Source of the DNA: CAKOTZ01 sp964489885
Lineage (GTDB): Bacteria > Bacillota > Clostridia > TANB77 > CAG-508
Assembly (NCBI GenBank): GCA_964489885.1
Contig: CAZAZX010000004.1
Coordinates: 1 to 64,000 of the forward strand
Reading direction: 5' to 3'
Length of the DNA stretch: 64,000 nt
The translations under genes were made by a program, and so were the position numbers. The notes under the pieces were generated by a model. The model did no database searches, had not been told where the DNA came from, and saw nothing but the letters and a program-made list of their open reading frames with translations. Below, piece by piece: positions 33,743 through 42,728 of the stretch (position 1 is the first letter of the stretch; each line of letters starts with the position of its first letter).

Positions 33743-35521
33743 ATGTATTATAGTAGCGGAAATTATGAAGCTTTTGCCAAACCAGAGAAACCTGAAGGAA
33801 TTGAAAATAAAAAAGCATACATAGTTGGGACAGGCCTTGCTGGATTATCAGCAGCTTGTTTCTTAGTTCGTGATGCTCAAATGAAAGGAAGTAACATAAC
33901 TTTATTTGAACATTTACCATTGCCAGGTGGTTCTTGTGATGGAATCTTTGACAAAGATAAAGGATATATTATGCGTGGTGGACGTGAAATGGACAACCAT
34001 TTTGAATGTATGTGGGATTTGTTTCGCTCAATTCCATCAATAGATAATCCAGGAGAGACAATTTTTTCTGAATATTATAAAATAAATAAGGAAGATCCGA
34101 ACTATTCTTTATGTCGTGTTACAGAAAATAGAGGACAAGATGCTCATACAGATAAGAAGTATGGGATGAATCCAAAAGCAACTAAAGAATTATTAAAATT
34201 ATTTATGACAACAAATGAAGATTTAGAAGATAAAACAATTGATGATATTTTTGATGAAGAATTTTATAAAACTAATTTTTGGATTTATTGGCAAACTATG
34301 TTTGCATTTGAAAAATGGCATAGTGCATTAGAAATGAAATTATATTTGCAAAGGTACATACACCATATTGATGGATTGCCAGATTTAAGTGCATTAAGAT
34401 TTACTAGATATAATCAATATGAATCAATGATTTTACCAATAGTGAAGTATTTAAAAGATAATGGTGTAAAAATAGAATATAATACTACTGTAAAAAATAT
34501 TGAATGTAACTGTAATGATGAACGCAAAGTAGCAAAAGTTATTGAATATACGCAAGATGGAGAGGATAAGAGAATAGATTTAACTGATAATGATTTAGTT
34601 TTTGTAACAAATGGATGTCAAGGTGATAATTCAGCTTATGGAGATCAAACTCATGCTCCCGAAGTTAAAATAAAGAATGGAGAGGGACCTTCTATTGAAT
34701 TGTGGAAAAATTTAGCTAAACAAAGTAAAGCCTTTGGAAATCCAGATAAGTTTTTTAAAGATATAAAGGAAACTAGCTGGGAATCATGGACTATTGAAAC
34801 ATCTAATAAAGAAATATTAGATGCAATTGAAAAAATATGCCATCGTAATCCAATTTCTGGAAAAGTAGTTACAGGAGGAATTGTCACATGTAAAGATTCT
34901 TCATGGTTGATTAGTTGGACAATAAACAGACAAGGACAATTTAAAGACCAAGATAAAAACACGTGTTTAATATGGGTTTACGGATTAAATTGTTGGGAAG
35001 ATAATGGAAACTTTATAAATAAGCCTATGTACCAATGTACTGGAATAGAGCTTGCAGCTGAATGGCTATATCATATAGGAATTTCAAATGATAAAATTAT
35101 GGATTTGGCTACTAATGCATGCAATACAACTCCATGTATGATGCCTTATGTAACGTCATTTTTTGAGCCAAGAAAATATGGAGATAGACCTTTAGTTGTT
35201 CCAGAAGGTTCAGTAAATATAGCATTTATAGGACAATATGCTGAAACTCCAAGAGATACTGTGTTCACAACAGAGTATTCAATACGTACTGGTATGGAAG
35301 CGGTTTATACATTATGCAATATCGATAGAGGAGTTCCAGAAGTATGGGGCAGTGTGTACGATATAAGGGATTTGTTAAGTGCAGTAGTAAAATTGTCAGA
35401 TGGCAAGAAAATTACAGAAATGGATATGGACTTTAAGAAAAGAATTGCTATGAAAGAATTATTAAAAAAGATTGAAAATACAGAGATAGAAAAAATATTA
35501 AAAAAATATGAAGTTATATAG
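33743..35521 (+). CDS. ohyA: Oleate hydratase (MCRA family)
   Basis: This 592-aa FAD protein adds water to the cis-9 double bond of oleate or linoleate, giving 10-hydroxy fatty acids. It has the FAD-binding GTGLAG (residues 29-34, in YIVGTGLAGLSAACF), the PLPGGSCDG turn, RGGREMDNHFECMWDL with the conserved catalytic Glu, and the C-terminal PYVTSFFEPR and AFIGQYAETPRDTVFTTEYS blocks. The length fits the family. AAGGAGG precedes the ATG. The enzyme detoxifies host-derived unsaturated fatty acids in gut bacteria. A terminator follows. Confidence 0.95.
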   Translation: MYYSSGNYEAFAKPEKPEGIENKKAYIVGTGLAGLSAACFLVRDAQMKGSNITLFEHLPLPGGSCDGIFDKDKGYIMRGGREMDNHFECMWDLFRSIPSIDNPGETIFSEYYKINKEDPNYSLCRVTENRGQDAHTDKKYGMNPKATKELLKLFMTTNEDLEDKTIDDIFDEEFYKTNFWIYWQTMFAFEKWHSALEMKLYLQRYIHHIDGLPDLSALRFTRYNQYESMILPIVKYLKDNGVKIEYNTTVKNIECNCNDERKVAKVIEYTQDGEDKRIDLTDNDLVFVTNGCQGDNSAYGDQTHAPEVKIKNGEGPSIELWKNLAKQSKAFGNPDKFFKDIKETSWESWTIETSNKEILDAIEKICHRNPISGKVVTGGIVTCKDSSWLISWTINRQGQFKDQDKNTCLIWVYGLNCWEDNGNFINKPMYQCTGIELAAEWLYHIGISNDKIMDLATNACNTTPCMMPYVTSFFEPRKYGDRPLVVPEGSVNIAFIGQYAETPRDTVFTTEYSIRTGMEAVYTLCNIDRGVPEVWGSVYDIRDLLSAVVKLSDGKKITEMDMDFKKRIAMKELLKKIENTEIEKILKKYEVI

Positions 35522-35571
35522 TTTAATAACAATACCTAGATTTAATTGGTAATTACAATCGAAATGTTTTT

Positions 35572-35606
35572 AGAAGATGTGTTTTGTTTTCACATCTTCT
35601 TTTTAA
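35572..35606 (+). terminator. Terminator of the oleate hydratase gene
   Basis: AGAAGATGTG pairs with CACATCTTCT, loop of nine, followed by TTTTAATT. Confidence 0.8.
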
Positions 35607-35720
35607 TTATATTTTTAGCACATAGTTAATAGAATAAAAAATTATTGTTGCAGAAACTTTGCTTTATTTAGACACATATGATAAAATCAATAAAAATACT
35701 TTAAAATAGAGGGAATATAA

Positions 35721-36335
35721 ATGATAAAAAGATATAAACAAAATGAAATAGATGAATTGGCAAATATACTTAAAAATAATGGTATTATTAGTGTTCCAAC
35801 TGATACAGTATATGGAATATGTGCTAGTATTAGTTCTAAATTAGCACACGACAAATTAATATATGTAAAAAATAGGCCATTTAATAAATCTTTCCCTGTT
35901 ATGTGTGCAAATGAACAGCAAATAAAAAGCATTGCAATTGTAGATGAATGTGCAGAAAAATTGATTAATGCTTTTATGCCAGGTCCTATTACATTAGTGT
36001 TAAAGAAAAGCAATAATTTGCCAGCCTATGTAACAAATGGGAAAGATACAATTGCTATAAGGATGGCAACATCAAAGTATTTAGAAGAATTGATTATAAA
36101 AACAGGTAGTCCAATTTTTATGACTAGTGCTAATCAAAGTGGTGAACCTACATGTACTAGTTTAGATGATATAGAAAAAGCTTGTCCACTTTTAGATGGA
36201 ATCTTAGAAGGAGATGTTACTTTTGGAGAAGGAAGTACAATAGTAGATTGCAGTACGAAAGAAATAAAAATTTTAAGAATGGGACCAATTTCAAGTGAAA
36301 AAATATTTAAAATTATAAACAGAAATTATAAATAA
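35721..36335 (+). CDS. tsaC: Threonylcarbamoyl-AMP synthase (TsaC/Sua5 family)
   Basis: This 204-aa enzyme makes threonylcarbamoyl-AMP for the t6A37 modification of ANN-decoding tRNAs. The YrdC fold is recognised by SVPTDTVYGICASI (about residues 24-37), YVKNRPFNKSFPVM (KxR-x-x-x-KP-like site), FMPGPITLVLKK, IAIRMATSKY and PIFMTSANQSGEP. It lacks the extra Sua5 C-terminal domain. AGAGGGAAT precedes the ATG. Related tsaD/E/B genes are not in the window. Confidence 0.92.
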   Translation: MIKRYKQNEIDELANILKNNGIISVPTDTVYGICASISSKLAHDKLIYVKNRPFNKSFPVMCANEQQIKSIAIVDECAEKLINAFMPGPITLVLKKSNNLPAYVTNGKDTIAIRMATSKYLEELIIKTGSPIFMTSANQSGEPTCTSLDDIEKACPLLDGILEGDVTFGEGSTIVDCSTKEIKILRMGPISSEKIFKIINRNYK

Positions 36336-36374
36336 CAAACTAAAGAGTAATTTTTTTAATACCAAATGTAAACA

Positions 36375-36403
36375 TTGAAACATCAATAGAAATGTGCTAT
36401 ATT
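36375..36403 (+). promoter_or_regulatory. Promoter that makes a nearly leaderless mRNA
   Basis: TTGAAA-N17-TATATT. The -10 ends 9 bases before the ATG at 36413, so transcription would begin within a few bases of the start codon. Confidence 0.5.
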
Positions 36404-36412
36404 ATTAATATT

Positions 36413-36985
36413 ATGAAAAAAATAAATATACAATATTTAATTATATCCTTAATTATAGGAATAATTTTAGGAGCTATAACTGAATACGCTTTAGTATATG
36501 ATATGAAACCAATAATTAAAATTACTCAATCTTATGATTTTTGGGGAATTATAATGATAATTATTGCTATTATTGGAAAAGATTATATAAATTCAATAAT
36601 TGGTTCAAGTTTAAATATTTTAGGAATGAATGCAACATATTATCTTATTAGACTTAATATGAGTGGATACACTAATATTGGTGCTTGGAAAACCTTTTCA
36701 ATGCTCGGAATAGCATTTTCAATCTATATTGGAATGATAATATATATCATAAAAGAAAAAATAAAAAAGAATAAAATTAATGATAAAATATCAATTTGTA
36801 CATTAGTTTTGATGACTTTTTTTGCAATTACTTTTTCAATAATATACATTGCAAATGGTTTAAGATTTTTTATTAAAGTTTATTTCTTATACATGCCTGG
36901 AGTATATGGAATATATTTAGGAGCAATTATTGGTACAATTTTAGGTTATATTCTTAATAAAAAGAAAATAGAGATGCCAAAATAA
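36413..36985 (+). CDS. Multi-spanning membrane protein of unknown function
   Basis: This 190-aa protein has about six hydrophobic segments and short charged loops (KEKIKKNKINDK near residue 125). No known family is recognised; the pattern of Gly-rich helices (SLIIGIILGAI, YGIYLGAIIGTILGYIL) suggests a small transporter-like or sensor-like membrane protein. No ribosome binding site is seen before either possible start. The ATG at 36413 is chosen because the promoter at 36375-36403 covers the upstream ATG at 36392. A terminator follows the stop. Confidence 0.6.
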   Translation: MKKINIQYLIISLIIGIILGAITEYALVYDMKPIIKITQSYDFWGIIMIIIAIIGKDYINSIIGSSLNILGMNATYYLIRLNMSGYTNIGAWKTFSMLGIAFSIYIGMIIYIIKEKIKKNKINDKISICTLVLMTFFAITFSIIYIANGLRFFIKVYFLYMPGVYGIYLGAIIGTILGYILNKKKIEMPK

Positions 36986-36990
36986 AATTT

Positions 36991-37039
36991 AATTCTTACT
37001 TTGTTACTGAAATATGTATGGTGAAGTGAGAATTTTTTT
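36991..37039 (+). terminator. Terminator after the membrane protein gene
   Basis: AATTCTTACTT pairs with AAGTGAGAATT (one G-T pair) across a long loop, then five T. Confidence 0.65.
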
Positions 37040-37067
37040 ATTGTAAAACAAAAATAAAATTTATGAC

Positions 37068-37092
37068 AACTTTTTCATTTTTAAATTGTATA
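37068..37092 (+). promoter_or_regulatory. Second ECF-type promoter
   Basis: AAC-N17-GTATA in the same spacing and nearly the same sequence (30 of 35 bases) as the promoter at 7527 in front of the sigma factor gene. It likely places the gene at 37143 under that sigma factor. Confidence 0.6.
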
Positions 37093-37142
37093 AATAGTAG
37101 AAATACAAATTCAAATATATTTGTTGGGAAGGAATGATTAGT

Positions 37143-37757
37143 TTGAATAAAAAATTAATAATTTTAATGGTAATTATAATAGCAGTAGTACTTGGGATAA
37201 GTATTGCAATTATAAAAAATAATGCTAAAATAGAAAATGTAAAACCTGATAAAAGTTTAGCAAATTCAAATGTCGAAAACAATAAAATAATTTCAGACAA
37301 TTCAAAGAATATAGTAGAAAACAATTCGATAAAAGATGATAATAATTCGAATGCTATAGTTACATTAAACAATTCAAATTCGTCAGAAGATAATAATACA
37401 GATAAAAAGGAAAATATTAATAATTCAAAAAATAATACAAAAATATCTTCAACAAATAAAGAAGTATCTGGTCAAACGAGTGTAGTACCATCAACAATTT
37501 CAACTGAAGATATAGAGAAGATTGAAAACGGAAATTCGCATACATTTATTGGCACAATTACAAACATAAATAACGAAGCAATTATTATTAAGCCAGATGA
37601 TGGATATGAAGGAGTAAGTGGGAATGAAATTACTTTAAAAAAATCAGAATACGGTTCTGGACTTAAAGTTAATGATAGACTAGAAATTACTTTTACAGGT
37701 GAAATCACAAAAACATATCCAGGTAATATTCACGTTGTAAAAATAACAAAGTTATAA
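37143..37757 (+). CDS. Membrane-anchored protein with Asn-rich linker and C-terminal beta domain
   Basis: This 204-aa protein has one N-terminal membrane helix (about residues 3-22), a long low-complexity Asn/Ser/Lys linker (about 28-115) and a C-terminal beta-rich domain of about 80 residues. The latter (HTFIGTITNINNEAIIIKP, then GLKVNDRLEITFTGEI) has the layout of small OB-like domains such as DUF3221, but the family call is tentative. The TTG at 37143 is chosen because GGGAAGGA is 8 bases upstream; the ATG at 37134 overlaps it. The promoter resembles that of the ECF sigma operon, so the protein may be part of an envelope stress response. Confidence 0.6.
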   Translation: MNKKLIILMVIIIAVVLGISIAIIKNNAKIENVKPDKSLANSNVENNKIISDNSKNIVENNSIKDDNNSNAIVTLNNSNSSEDNNTDKKENINNSKNNTKISSTNKEVSGQTSVVPSTISTEDIEKIENGNSHTFIGTITNINNEAIIIKPDDGYEGVSGNEITLKKSEYGSGLKVNDRLEITFTGEITKTYPGNIHVVKITKL

Positions 37758-37820
37758 GATAAAAAATCTCACTTTATTACAAAAATTTGTAAAATACTAT
37801 TTGATAAATTTTAATAAAAT

Positions 37821-37846
37821 ACTTTTGTTTAAAAGCAAACAAAAGT
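37821..37846 (+). other. Perfect hairpin in the intergenic region
   Basis: ACTTTTGTTT-AAAAGC-AAACAAAAGT is a perfect 10-bp stem, 64 bases after the preceding stop. No T-run follows, so terminator function is doubtful. Confidence 0.4.
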
Positions 37847-37972
37847 TGATATTTATGAAATATTATTATAAAATAAGTTGCGTAGAAATTAATAAAAAGA
37901 TGTTGTGTGGTAGAAAAAGTATATTAGAGTAAAATTTAAAATTAAATAAAACAATAGTGAAAGGTGGAAATG

Positions 37973-38524
37973 ATGCAAGGAATAGATATTTTAGTTAATC
38001 AACATAACAATGTTTTAACATTTACTTATATAGTAAAAGAAAAGTGCAAAAAAATTTTTAATGGCGAAGAAATAAATATAGAATTTTTTGAAAAAATATT
38101 AGAATTTGGCAGATACTATGTTGATAAACATCATCATAAGGAAGAAGAGAATATTTTGTTTAAAATTATGATTGATAATTTGGGTGCAAATATTGCTCAT
38201 ATTATTAATGATGGTATGCTTTTTGACCATAATGTAGGAAGAATGTATTTGATGAATTTAGAATATGCAATACAAGATTATAAAATGTTTCAAGATGATG
38301 AAAATAAATTAAAAATATTATCGAATGCTTTTGGATATGCAGATATGATGGAAAATCATATTTCTAAAGAAAATGAAGTTTTATATCCATTTGCAGAAAA
38401 TAATTTAGCAGATAACAAAAAAGAAGAATGTAATAACCAGATAAATGAATTTGAACAAAAAGGATATGAACAAGGTATTCAAACAAAATATTTAAACTTA
38501 TTAGATGAATTGAAAATTATATGA
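37973..38524 (+). CDS. Hemerythrin-like HHE-domain protein
   Basis: This 183-aa protein is a four-helix hemerythrin-type domain that binds a di-iron centre. Ligand-bearing motifs are present: NQHNNVL in helix 1, YVDKHHHKEEENILF in helix 2 (His and Glu ligands), LFDHNVGRMY in helix 3 and NHISKENEVLYPFAE in helix 4. Such proteins bind oxygen or nitric oxide or store iron. AGGTGG precedes two adjacent ATGs; the second is used here. It is the first of three genes in one direction, followed by an AAA+ ATPase and a VWA protein, which may be linked in function. Confidence 0.88.
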   Translation: MQGIDILVNQHNNVLTFTYIVKEKCKKIFNGEEINIEFFEKILEFGRYYVDKHHHKEEENILFKIMIDNLGANIAHIINDGMLFDHNVGRMYLMNLEYAIQDYKMFQDDENKLKILSNAFGYADMMENHISKENEVLYPFAENNLADNKKEECNNQINEFEQKGYEQGIQTKYLNLLDELKII

Positions 38525-38609
38525 GGATAGGATTTTAAATTATCTTAAGCTAGAAAATACTAAATATTCCAATTTAAAAGTTTTATATAATAATAGGAGT
38601 AAAGAAAAT

Positions 38610-40181
38610 ATGAATATTTTTAAAAGTTCTTATAAAGTTGTAAGAGATGGTGATGATGAAATATATAAAGGATTTGGATTCAGACATCTATCTGATGCTA
38701 CACAATATTATGTACATCCAAACAATCAATCATTTAGAGGAACAACTACACTTTGCCAGCCAATAGGCGAATCAATTGTTTTATTTTCATTACTCCTTTC
38801 AAGTTTAGCAAAAGAAGATAATGAAGTTACAGGAGATATTTTAATTGATGCAAGCAGTAATTCTGCCTGTGTAAAAGTTGATATACCAGAAGACTGGAGA
38901 ATGAAGGGTGTATTTGATAATAATATACATCACTTTATTGGCATAGTTAAAGGAAGAAAAATATCACTTTGCTATTATGATAAAGACTATAAATTAATTT
39001 TTTATAATCAAGAAGATGATGAAACCTATGTAAGTTCAGATGGATATAATATTCCAAACCCATATTTACCAAGTTTTGTTACATTATTAGCATTAGAAAT
39101 GGCTACAAATGATGATTATAGTCAATTAATGTTTAACTTTATTGAAAATCCACTAGCTGATACATTTGTAAATTTACATGAAGATTTTTATCAAAATCAT
39201 AAAATGGATGATTATTATATAGAAGTTATGGATTTGGAGGAAGATGATTTAAGGCAATATAATTTAAATTCTTATTATTCTTATGCTAATTCGTACAAAA
39301 CTATAAAGAACAATAAAGAAAAATTAAAAGAAAAACAACATTTTGAAATTATTAAATTTAATGAAAATGAATTTACACAAGAGCAAAGAAAACTAATACC
39401 AAATTTAGGACAAGAATTCAAATTACCTGAATCATTAGAACCAATATGTAATGCTGTTGTAAATGGTGATACAAATGCAATTTTAATTCATGGCCCAGCA
39501 GGAACAGGAAAGACAATATCTTGTAAACTAATTTGCAGAGAAATAGGATTACCTATTATGGATACAGTTAATGCAAGTGAAAATTTAGATGAATTTATAT
39601 TGGGTAAATTTATTCCTGAAAATGATAAAATAATATTTAAAGAAAGTTATGTAACAAAAGCAATTAGAGATGGTGGAGCAGTTGTATTTGAAGAAATAAA
39701 TTTTGCAAAGCCTGCACATCTTGCTTTCTTAAATTCATTACTAGATGATAATGGGTTTGTTAGATTAGATAATGGAGAAATAGTACATAAAAATAAAAAC
39801 TTTAGATTTTTTGCTACAATGAATTTAGGCTATTTCGGAACAAAAGAGCTTAACCAAGCATTATATAATAGATTTAATACTATAATTGAAATTGCAAATT
39901 TATCTGATGAGGCAATTAAGAGAATGCTTGTAAGTAGAGTTCCTGAAAGCGAAAAATATTTAGATAAGATATTGGGCGTTTATCATAAACTAAAAAAGAA
40001 AATAGAGCAAGAAGAACTAGATATAGTAATATCTCCTCGTAATCTTGAAAATTGGGCAAAACTTGCAAAATATGAGGGATATTTGAAGGCAGCTGAAAAA
40101 ACAATTATTCCAGTTGCAAAATGTGATAGAACATTAGAAAAGACAATTAGAGGATTTTTATTATTATATAAATGGGATTAA
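38610..40181 (+). CDS. MoxR/CbbQ/CobS-like AAA+ ATPase with novel N-terminal domain
   Basis: This 523-aa protein has an AAA+ module in its second half: Walker A GPAGTGKT (residues 295-302), Walker B AVVFEEINFA (about 357-366), sensor segment FRFFATMNLGYFG and arginine-bearing YNRFNT. This is the MoxR/CbbQ/NorQ/CobS (AAA_5) type that remodels partner proteins with VWA co-factors. The first 240 residues form a separate, unrecognised alpha/beta domain (IGESIVLFSLLLSSL, TGDILIDASSN, HHFIGIVKG). The VWA gene follows after 37 bases, a classic pairing. AATAGGAG precedes the ATG. Confidence 0.85.
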   Translation: MNIFKSSYKVVRDGDDEIYKGFGFRHLSDATQYYVHPNNQSFRGTTTLCQPIGESIVLFSLLLSSLAKEDNEVTGDILIDASSNSACVKVDIPEDWRMKGVFDNNIHHFIGIVKGRKISLCYYDKDYKLIFYNQEDDETYVSSDGYNIPNPYLPSFVTLLALEMATNDDYSQLMFNFIENPLADTFVNLHEDFYQNHKMDDYYIEVMDLEEDDLRQYNLNSYYSYANSYKTIKNNKEKLKEKQHFEIIKFNENEFTQEQRKLIPNLGQEFKLPESLEPICNAVVNGDTNAILIHGPAGTGKTISCKLICREIGLPIMDTVNASENLDEFILGKFIPENDKIIFKESYVTKAIRDGGAVVFEEINFAKPAHLAFLNSLLDDNGFVRLDNGEIVHKNKNFRFFATMNLGYFGTKELNQALYNRFNTIIEIANLSDEAIKRMLVSRVPESEKYLDKILGVYHKLKKKIEQEELDIVISPRNLENWAKLAKYEGYLKAAEKTIIPVAKCDRTLEKTIRGFLLLYKWD

Positions 40182-40218
40182 ATAAATACATAAAATAAGT
40201 AAATGGGGGTAAATATTC

Positions 40219-42150
40219 TTGAGTTCAGAAGATCATAAAATATTAAAATTATTTCAAACTGAAGATAATAGAAGAATTGAAGAAGAGTTTGCCTCAATGC
40301 TCACAGAAAGAAATGATTTAAGATTATTTTTTATAAATGAAGATGAAGCATATACAGATGGTAAAAATATTGTAGTTGATCCAAGTATGGATAAATTGTA
40401 TTGCGATTACAAAGCAATTAAAAATACAGAGGATTTTATGGGATTACCTCATAGCTTATCAAATGATAAATTTCTTGCTTTAAAAATGATTACAAGAAGC
40501 CAAAATATTCATGAATCTTTACATATTATTTATACGAATTTTCCACCAGATTTAATAAGAGATAAAAGAGGTGATTCTGAATTTAAAAAAGAGATATTAG
40601 GCAGTATTTCGAATATAATCGAAGATGCTTTTATTGAATCAGTTGGTGCTAGTGAATACGATAATATGAGTTTATTTTTAAAATTTAATAGAATTGCCAG
40701 ATTATATTCTAATACACCATCACAAGGAACAATTCAAAGGCAATATGAGAACTATATAGGCAAAGATAATACAGAAGATGAGAAACAAAAAGAAATTAAT
40801 GGAAAATTAAATCTTTTAATGGAATATTTAAATTATTTTATAACTATGCTTTTATATCCAATGGTAGAGTTAGAAGAACCAAGTGAAAAATTAAAAGATT
40901 ATATTGATAAAACTAAAGATTTATTTATGCAAGCTTCAATATGTGGTATAGCTGATAAAAGATATGAATATGTCGATAGCATATTTGATGAAATTTTAGA
41001 TTTATTACCTGATATAAGCAATAAAGAATATAAAAAATATGGTCAAATTAAAAAGTTATTATTGTCCATAATAGGCGATGAAAAAACACATTCGGGAAAT
41101 GAGATGTCAATAAACAAATATGAACACAAAGGTCGAAATGCAAATATTACAAGAAGATTATTTGTAGATTTAAATGAAAATAAGATTACTGATGATTTAA
41201 TGGAACAATATTTGTATGAAATTAGTCAATTTAAAAATGAAAAAGAATTAAGTTTAGTAGAACAAAATAGAGTAGCAGTTATAAAAGAGTTTAACGGATT
41301 AGATTTAAAGGCAAGTCTACTTCATAAAAATATAAAAGTTAAAGTTAAATATCCAGTGCCAGATATAAATATGAAAAAGGCTTATGAAAATATTTATAAC
41401 AAATATAAAATAAATATCAATTCATATAATTCAAAATTTATGCAATTATTAAAAGGCAATGTTGAAAGAAATGAAAATGGGTTTACATTTGGAAATGGAA
41501 TATCTTCAAAAAATCTTGGAGATATAAAAAGAAGATTTTGGTATAGGAAAATAGAAGGTGTAGATGTTCCTGATGTTGCTATTTTATTTTTAATTGATGG
41601 TTCTGGTTCAATGTATGGAGAAAAAAATAAAAATGCAATTATATCTTCAGTAATACTACATGAAGTATTAAGAAAACAGGGGATAGAACATGCTATTGTA
41701 GAACATAGAGCAGATTATGATGAACCATTAGTAATGCACAATGTTTTAATAGATTTCAACCCTAAAAAAAATGACAAATATAATATTTTAAGATTAGATG
41801 CTGATGGAGATAATAGAGATGGATTATCTTTGCTATGGGCAGAAAAATTCTTAAAAGAAAAATCACAAGCTGAAAATAAAGTAATTATAAGTATTTCAGA
41901 TGGTGTACCAGCACATGGAGCTGATGGTTATGAATATTATCCACCAGTTTCATCAAAAGATACATATAATTGTGTTAAAAAAATAGAAAAAGATGGAATA
42001 AGTGTAATTGCTGTAGCTCTAGAAAATGAAAAAGGAGATACAACATTATATGATAATTTAAAAGAGATATATGATAGAATAGTAGACGTAGATGATATGA
42101 AACATTTAACAGGACAATTGCTAAAGTTAGTTTCAAGATTATTTATGTAA
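40219..42150 (+). CDS. VWA-domain protein with CobT-like zincin motif
   Basis: This 643-aa protein has a C-terminal von Willebrand A domain with an intact metal-ion site: DGSGSM at residues 460-465, a downstream Asp-rich DADGDNRDG and ISDGVPAHG. In the N-terminal part there is a zinc-peptidase-like HESLH at residues 98-102 and a later IIEDAFIE (about 133-140), a pattern also seen in CobT-type proteins. It thus resembles the VWA partners (CobT, NorD, CbbO) of MoxR-type ATPases, which load metals or re-activate enzymes. The TTG start has GGGGG 9 bases upstream. No cobaltochelatase, Rubisco or NO reductase gene is near; a hemerythrin gene is. Confidence 0.85.
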   Translation: MSSEDHKILKLFQTEDNRRIEEEFASMLTERNDLRLFFINEDEAYTDGKNIVVDPSMDKLYCDYKAIKNTEDFMGLPHSLSNDKFLALKMITRSQNIHESLHIIYTNFPPDLIRDKRGDSEFKKEILGSISNIIEDAFIESVGASEYDNMSLFLKFNRIARLYSNTPSQGTIQRQYENYIGKDNTEDEKQKEINGKLNLLMEYLNYFITMLLYPMVELEEPSEKLKDYIDKTKDLFMQASICGIADKRYEYVDSIFDEILDLLPDISNKEYKKYGQIKKLLLSIIGDEKTHSGNEMSINKYEHKGRNANITRRLFVDLNENKITDDLMEQYLYEISQFKNEKELSLVEQNRVAVIKEFNGLDLKASLLHKNIKVKVKYPVPDINMKKAYENIYNKYKININSYNSKFMQLLKGNVERNENGFTFGNGISSKNLGDIKRRFWYRKIEGVDVPDVAILFLIDGSGSMYGEKNKNAIISSVILHEVLRKQGIEHAIVEHRADYDEPLVMHNVLIDFNPKKNDKYNILRLDADGDNRDGLSLLWAEKFLKEKSQAENKVIISISDGVPAHGADGYEYYPPVSSKDTYNCVKKIEKDGISVIAVALENEKGDTTLYDNLKEIYDRIVDVDDMKHLTGQLLKLVSRLFM

Positions 42151-42483
42151 TAAAGAAGATTATTGATATTATGAAGCACCAACAGGATGAGTTGCAGAAG
42201 ATTTTATAATTAATAAATTTAAAATTTAATTTTGAATTTGTAAATTTTGTATTTATTTGATATTATAAACTAATCAGATTTATTATTAAATATTTTTATA
42301 ATTGATTCTGAGTTTAATATAATGTAAAAATTTAATAAAAAATGACTAATTCAGAAAATGCTTGAAAATGCTGAAAAAGTGCAAAAAAGCGACGCACAAG
42401 AATCGATTTTAAGGCGTTTTAAAAAATTAGACATATAGTTTGTTGTCTGAAAATATTGATATTTCAGGCTTATTTTAGATTGA

Positions 42484-42514
42484 GGCTTTAAAATTGTTTT
42501 TAAGCCGTTTTTTT
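42484..42514 (+). terminator. Terminator-like hairpin
   Basis: GGCTTTAAAA and TTTTTAAGCC pair with one mismatch and are followed by GTTTTTTTATTTT. It is 330 bases after the VWA gene, so it may end a long 3' tail or an unannotated RNA. Confidence 0.5.
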
Positions 42515-42676
42515 ATTTTGGTCGAGTAATTTGTTGTCCAAAATATGCTGTATCCATTTTACTCCTATTCCTTCTTGCACAAAATCTTCATTTTGTGCAA
42601 TGTTTTATATTCCAAAACAAAGGTATCTTGATTCCACTTTCTCTATCTCTCCTACACTAAAAAAAAGTATATTTTA

Positions 42677-42705
42677 TTGACATATACTTTTTTTTGCTAT
42701 ATTAT
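42677..42705 (+). promoter_or_regulatory. Promoter-like element
   Basis: TTGACA-N17-TATTAT, followed by TGGAGG and an ATG at 42729. The -35 lies in the loop of a hairpin (AGTATAT with ATATACT) that could also terminate the opposite strand. Confidence 0.4.
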
Positions 42706-42728
42706 TCTAAATTACTGGAGGTATTGAT

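Larger units (their letters stand above)
42151..42728. other. Long intergenic region without a confirmed gene
   Basis: About 580 bases with no convincing open frame. Visible structures are a terminator-like hairpin at 42484-42514, a perfect 11-bp hairpin TTGCACAAAAT-CTTC-ATTTTGTGCAA at 42575-42600, and a promoter-like element near 42677. It may hold remains of a lost gene or an unknown RNA. Confidence 0.5.
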
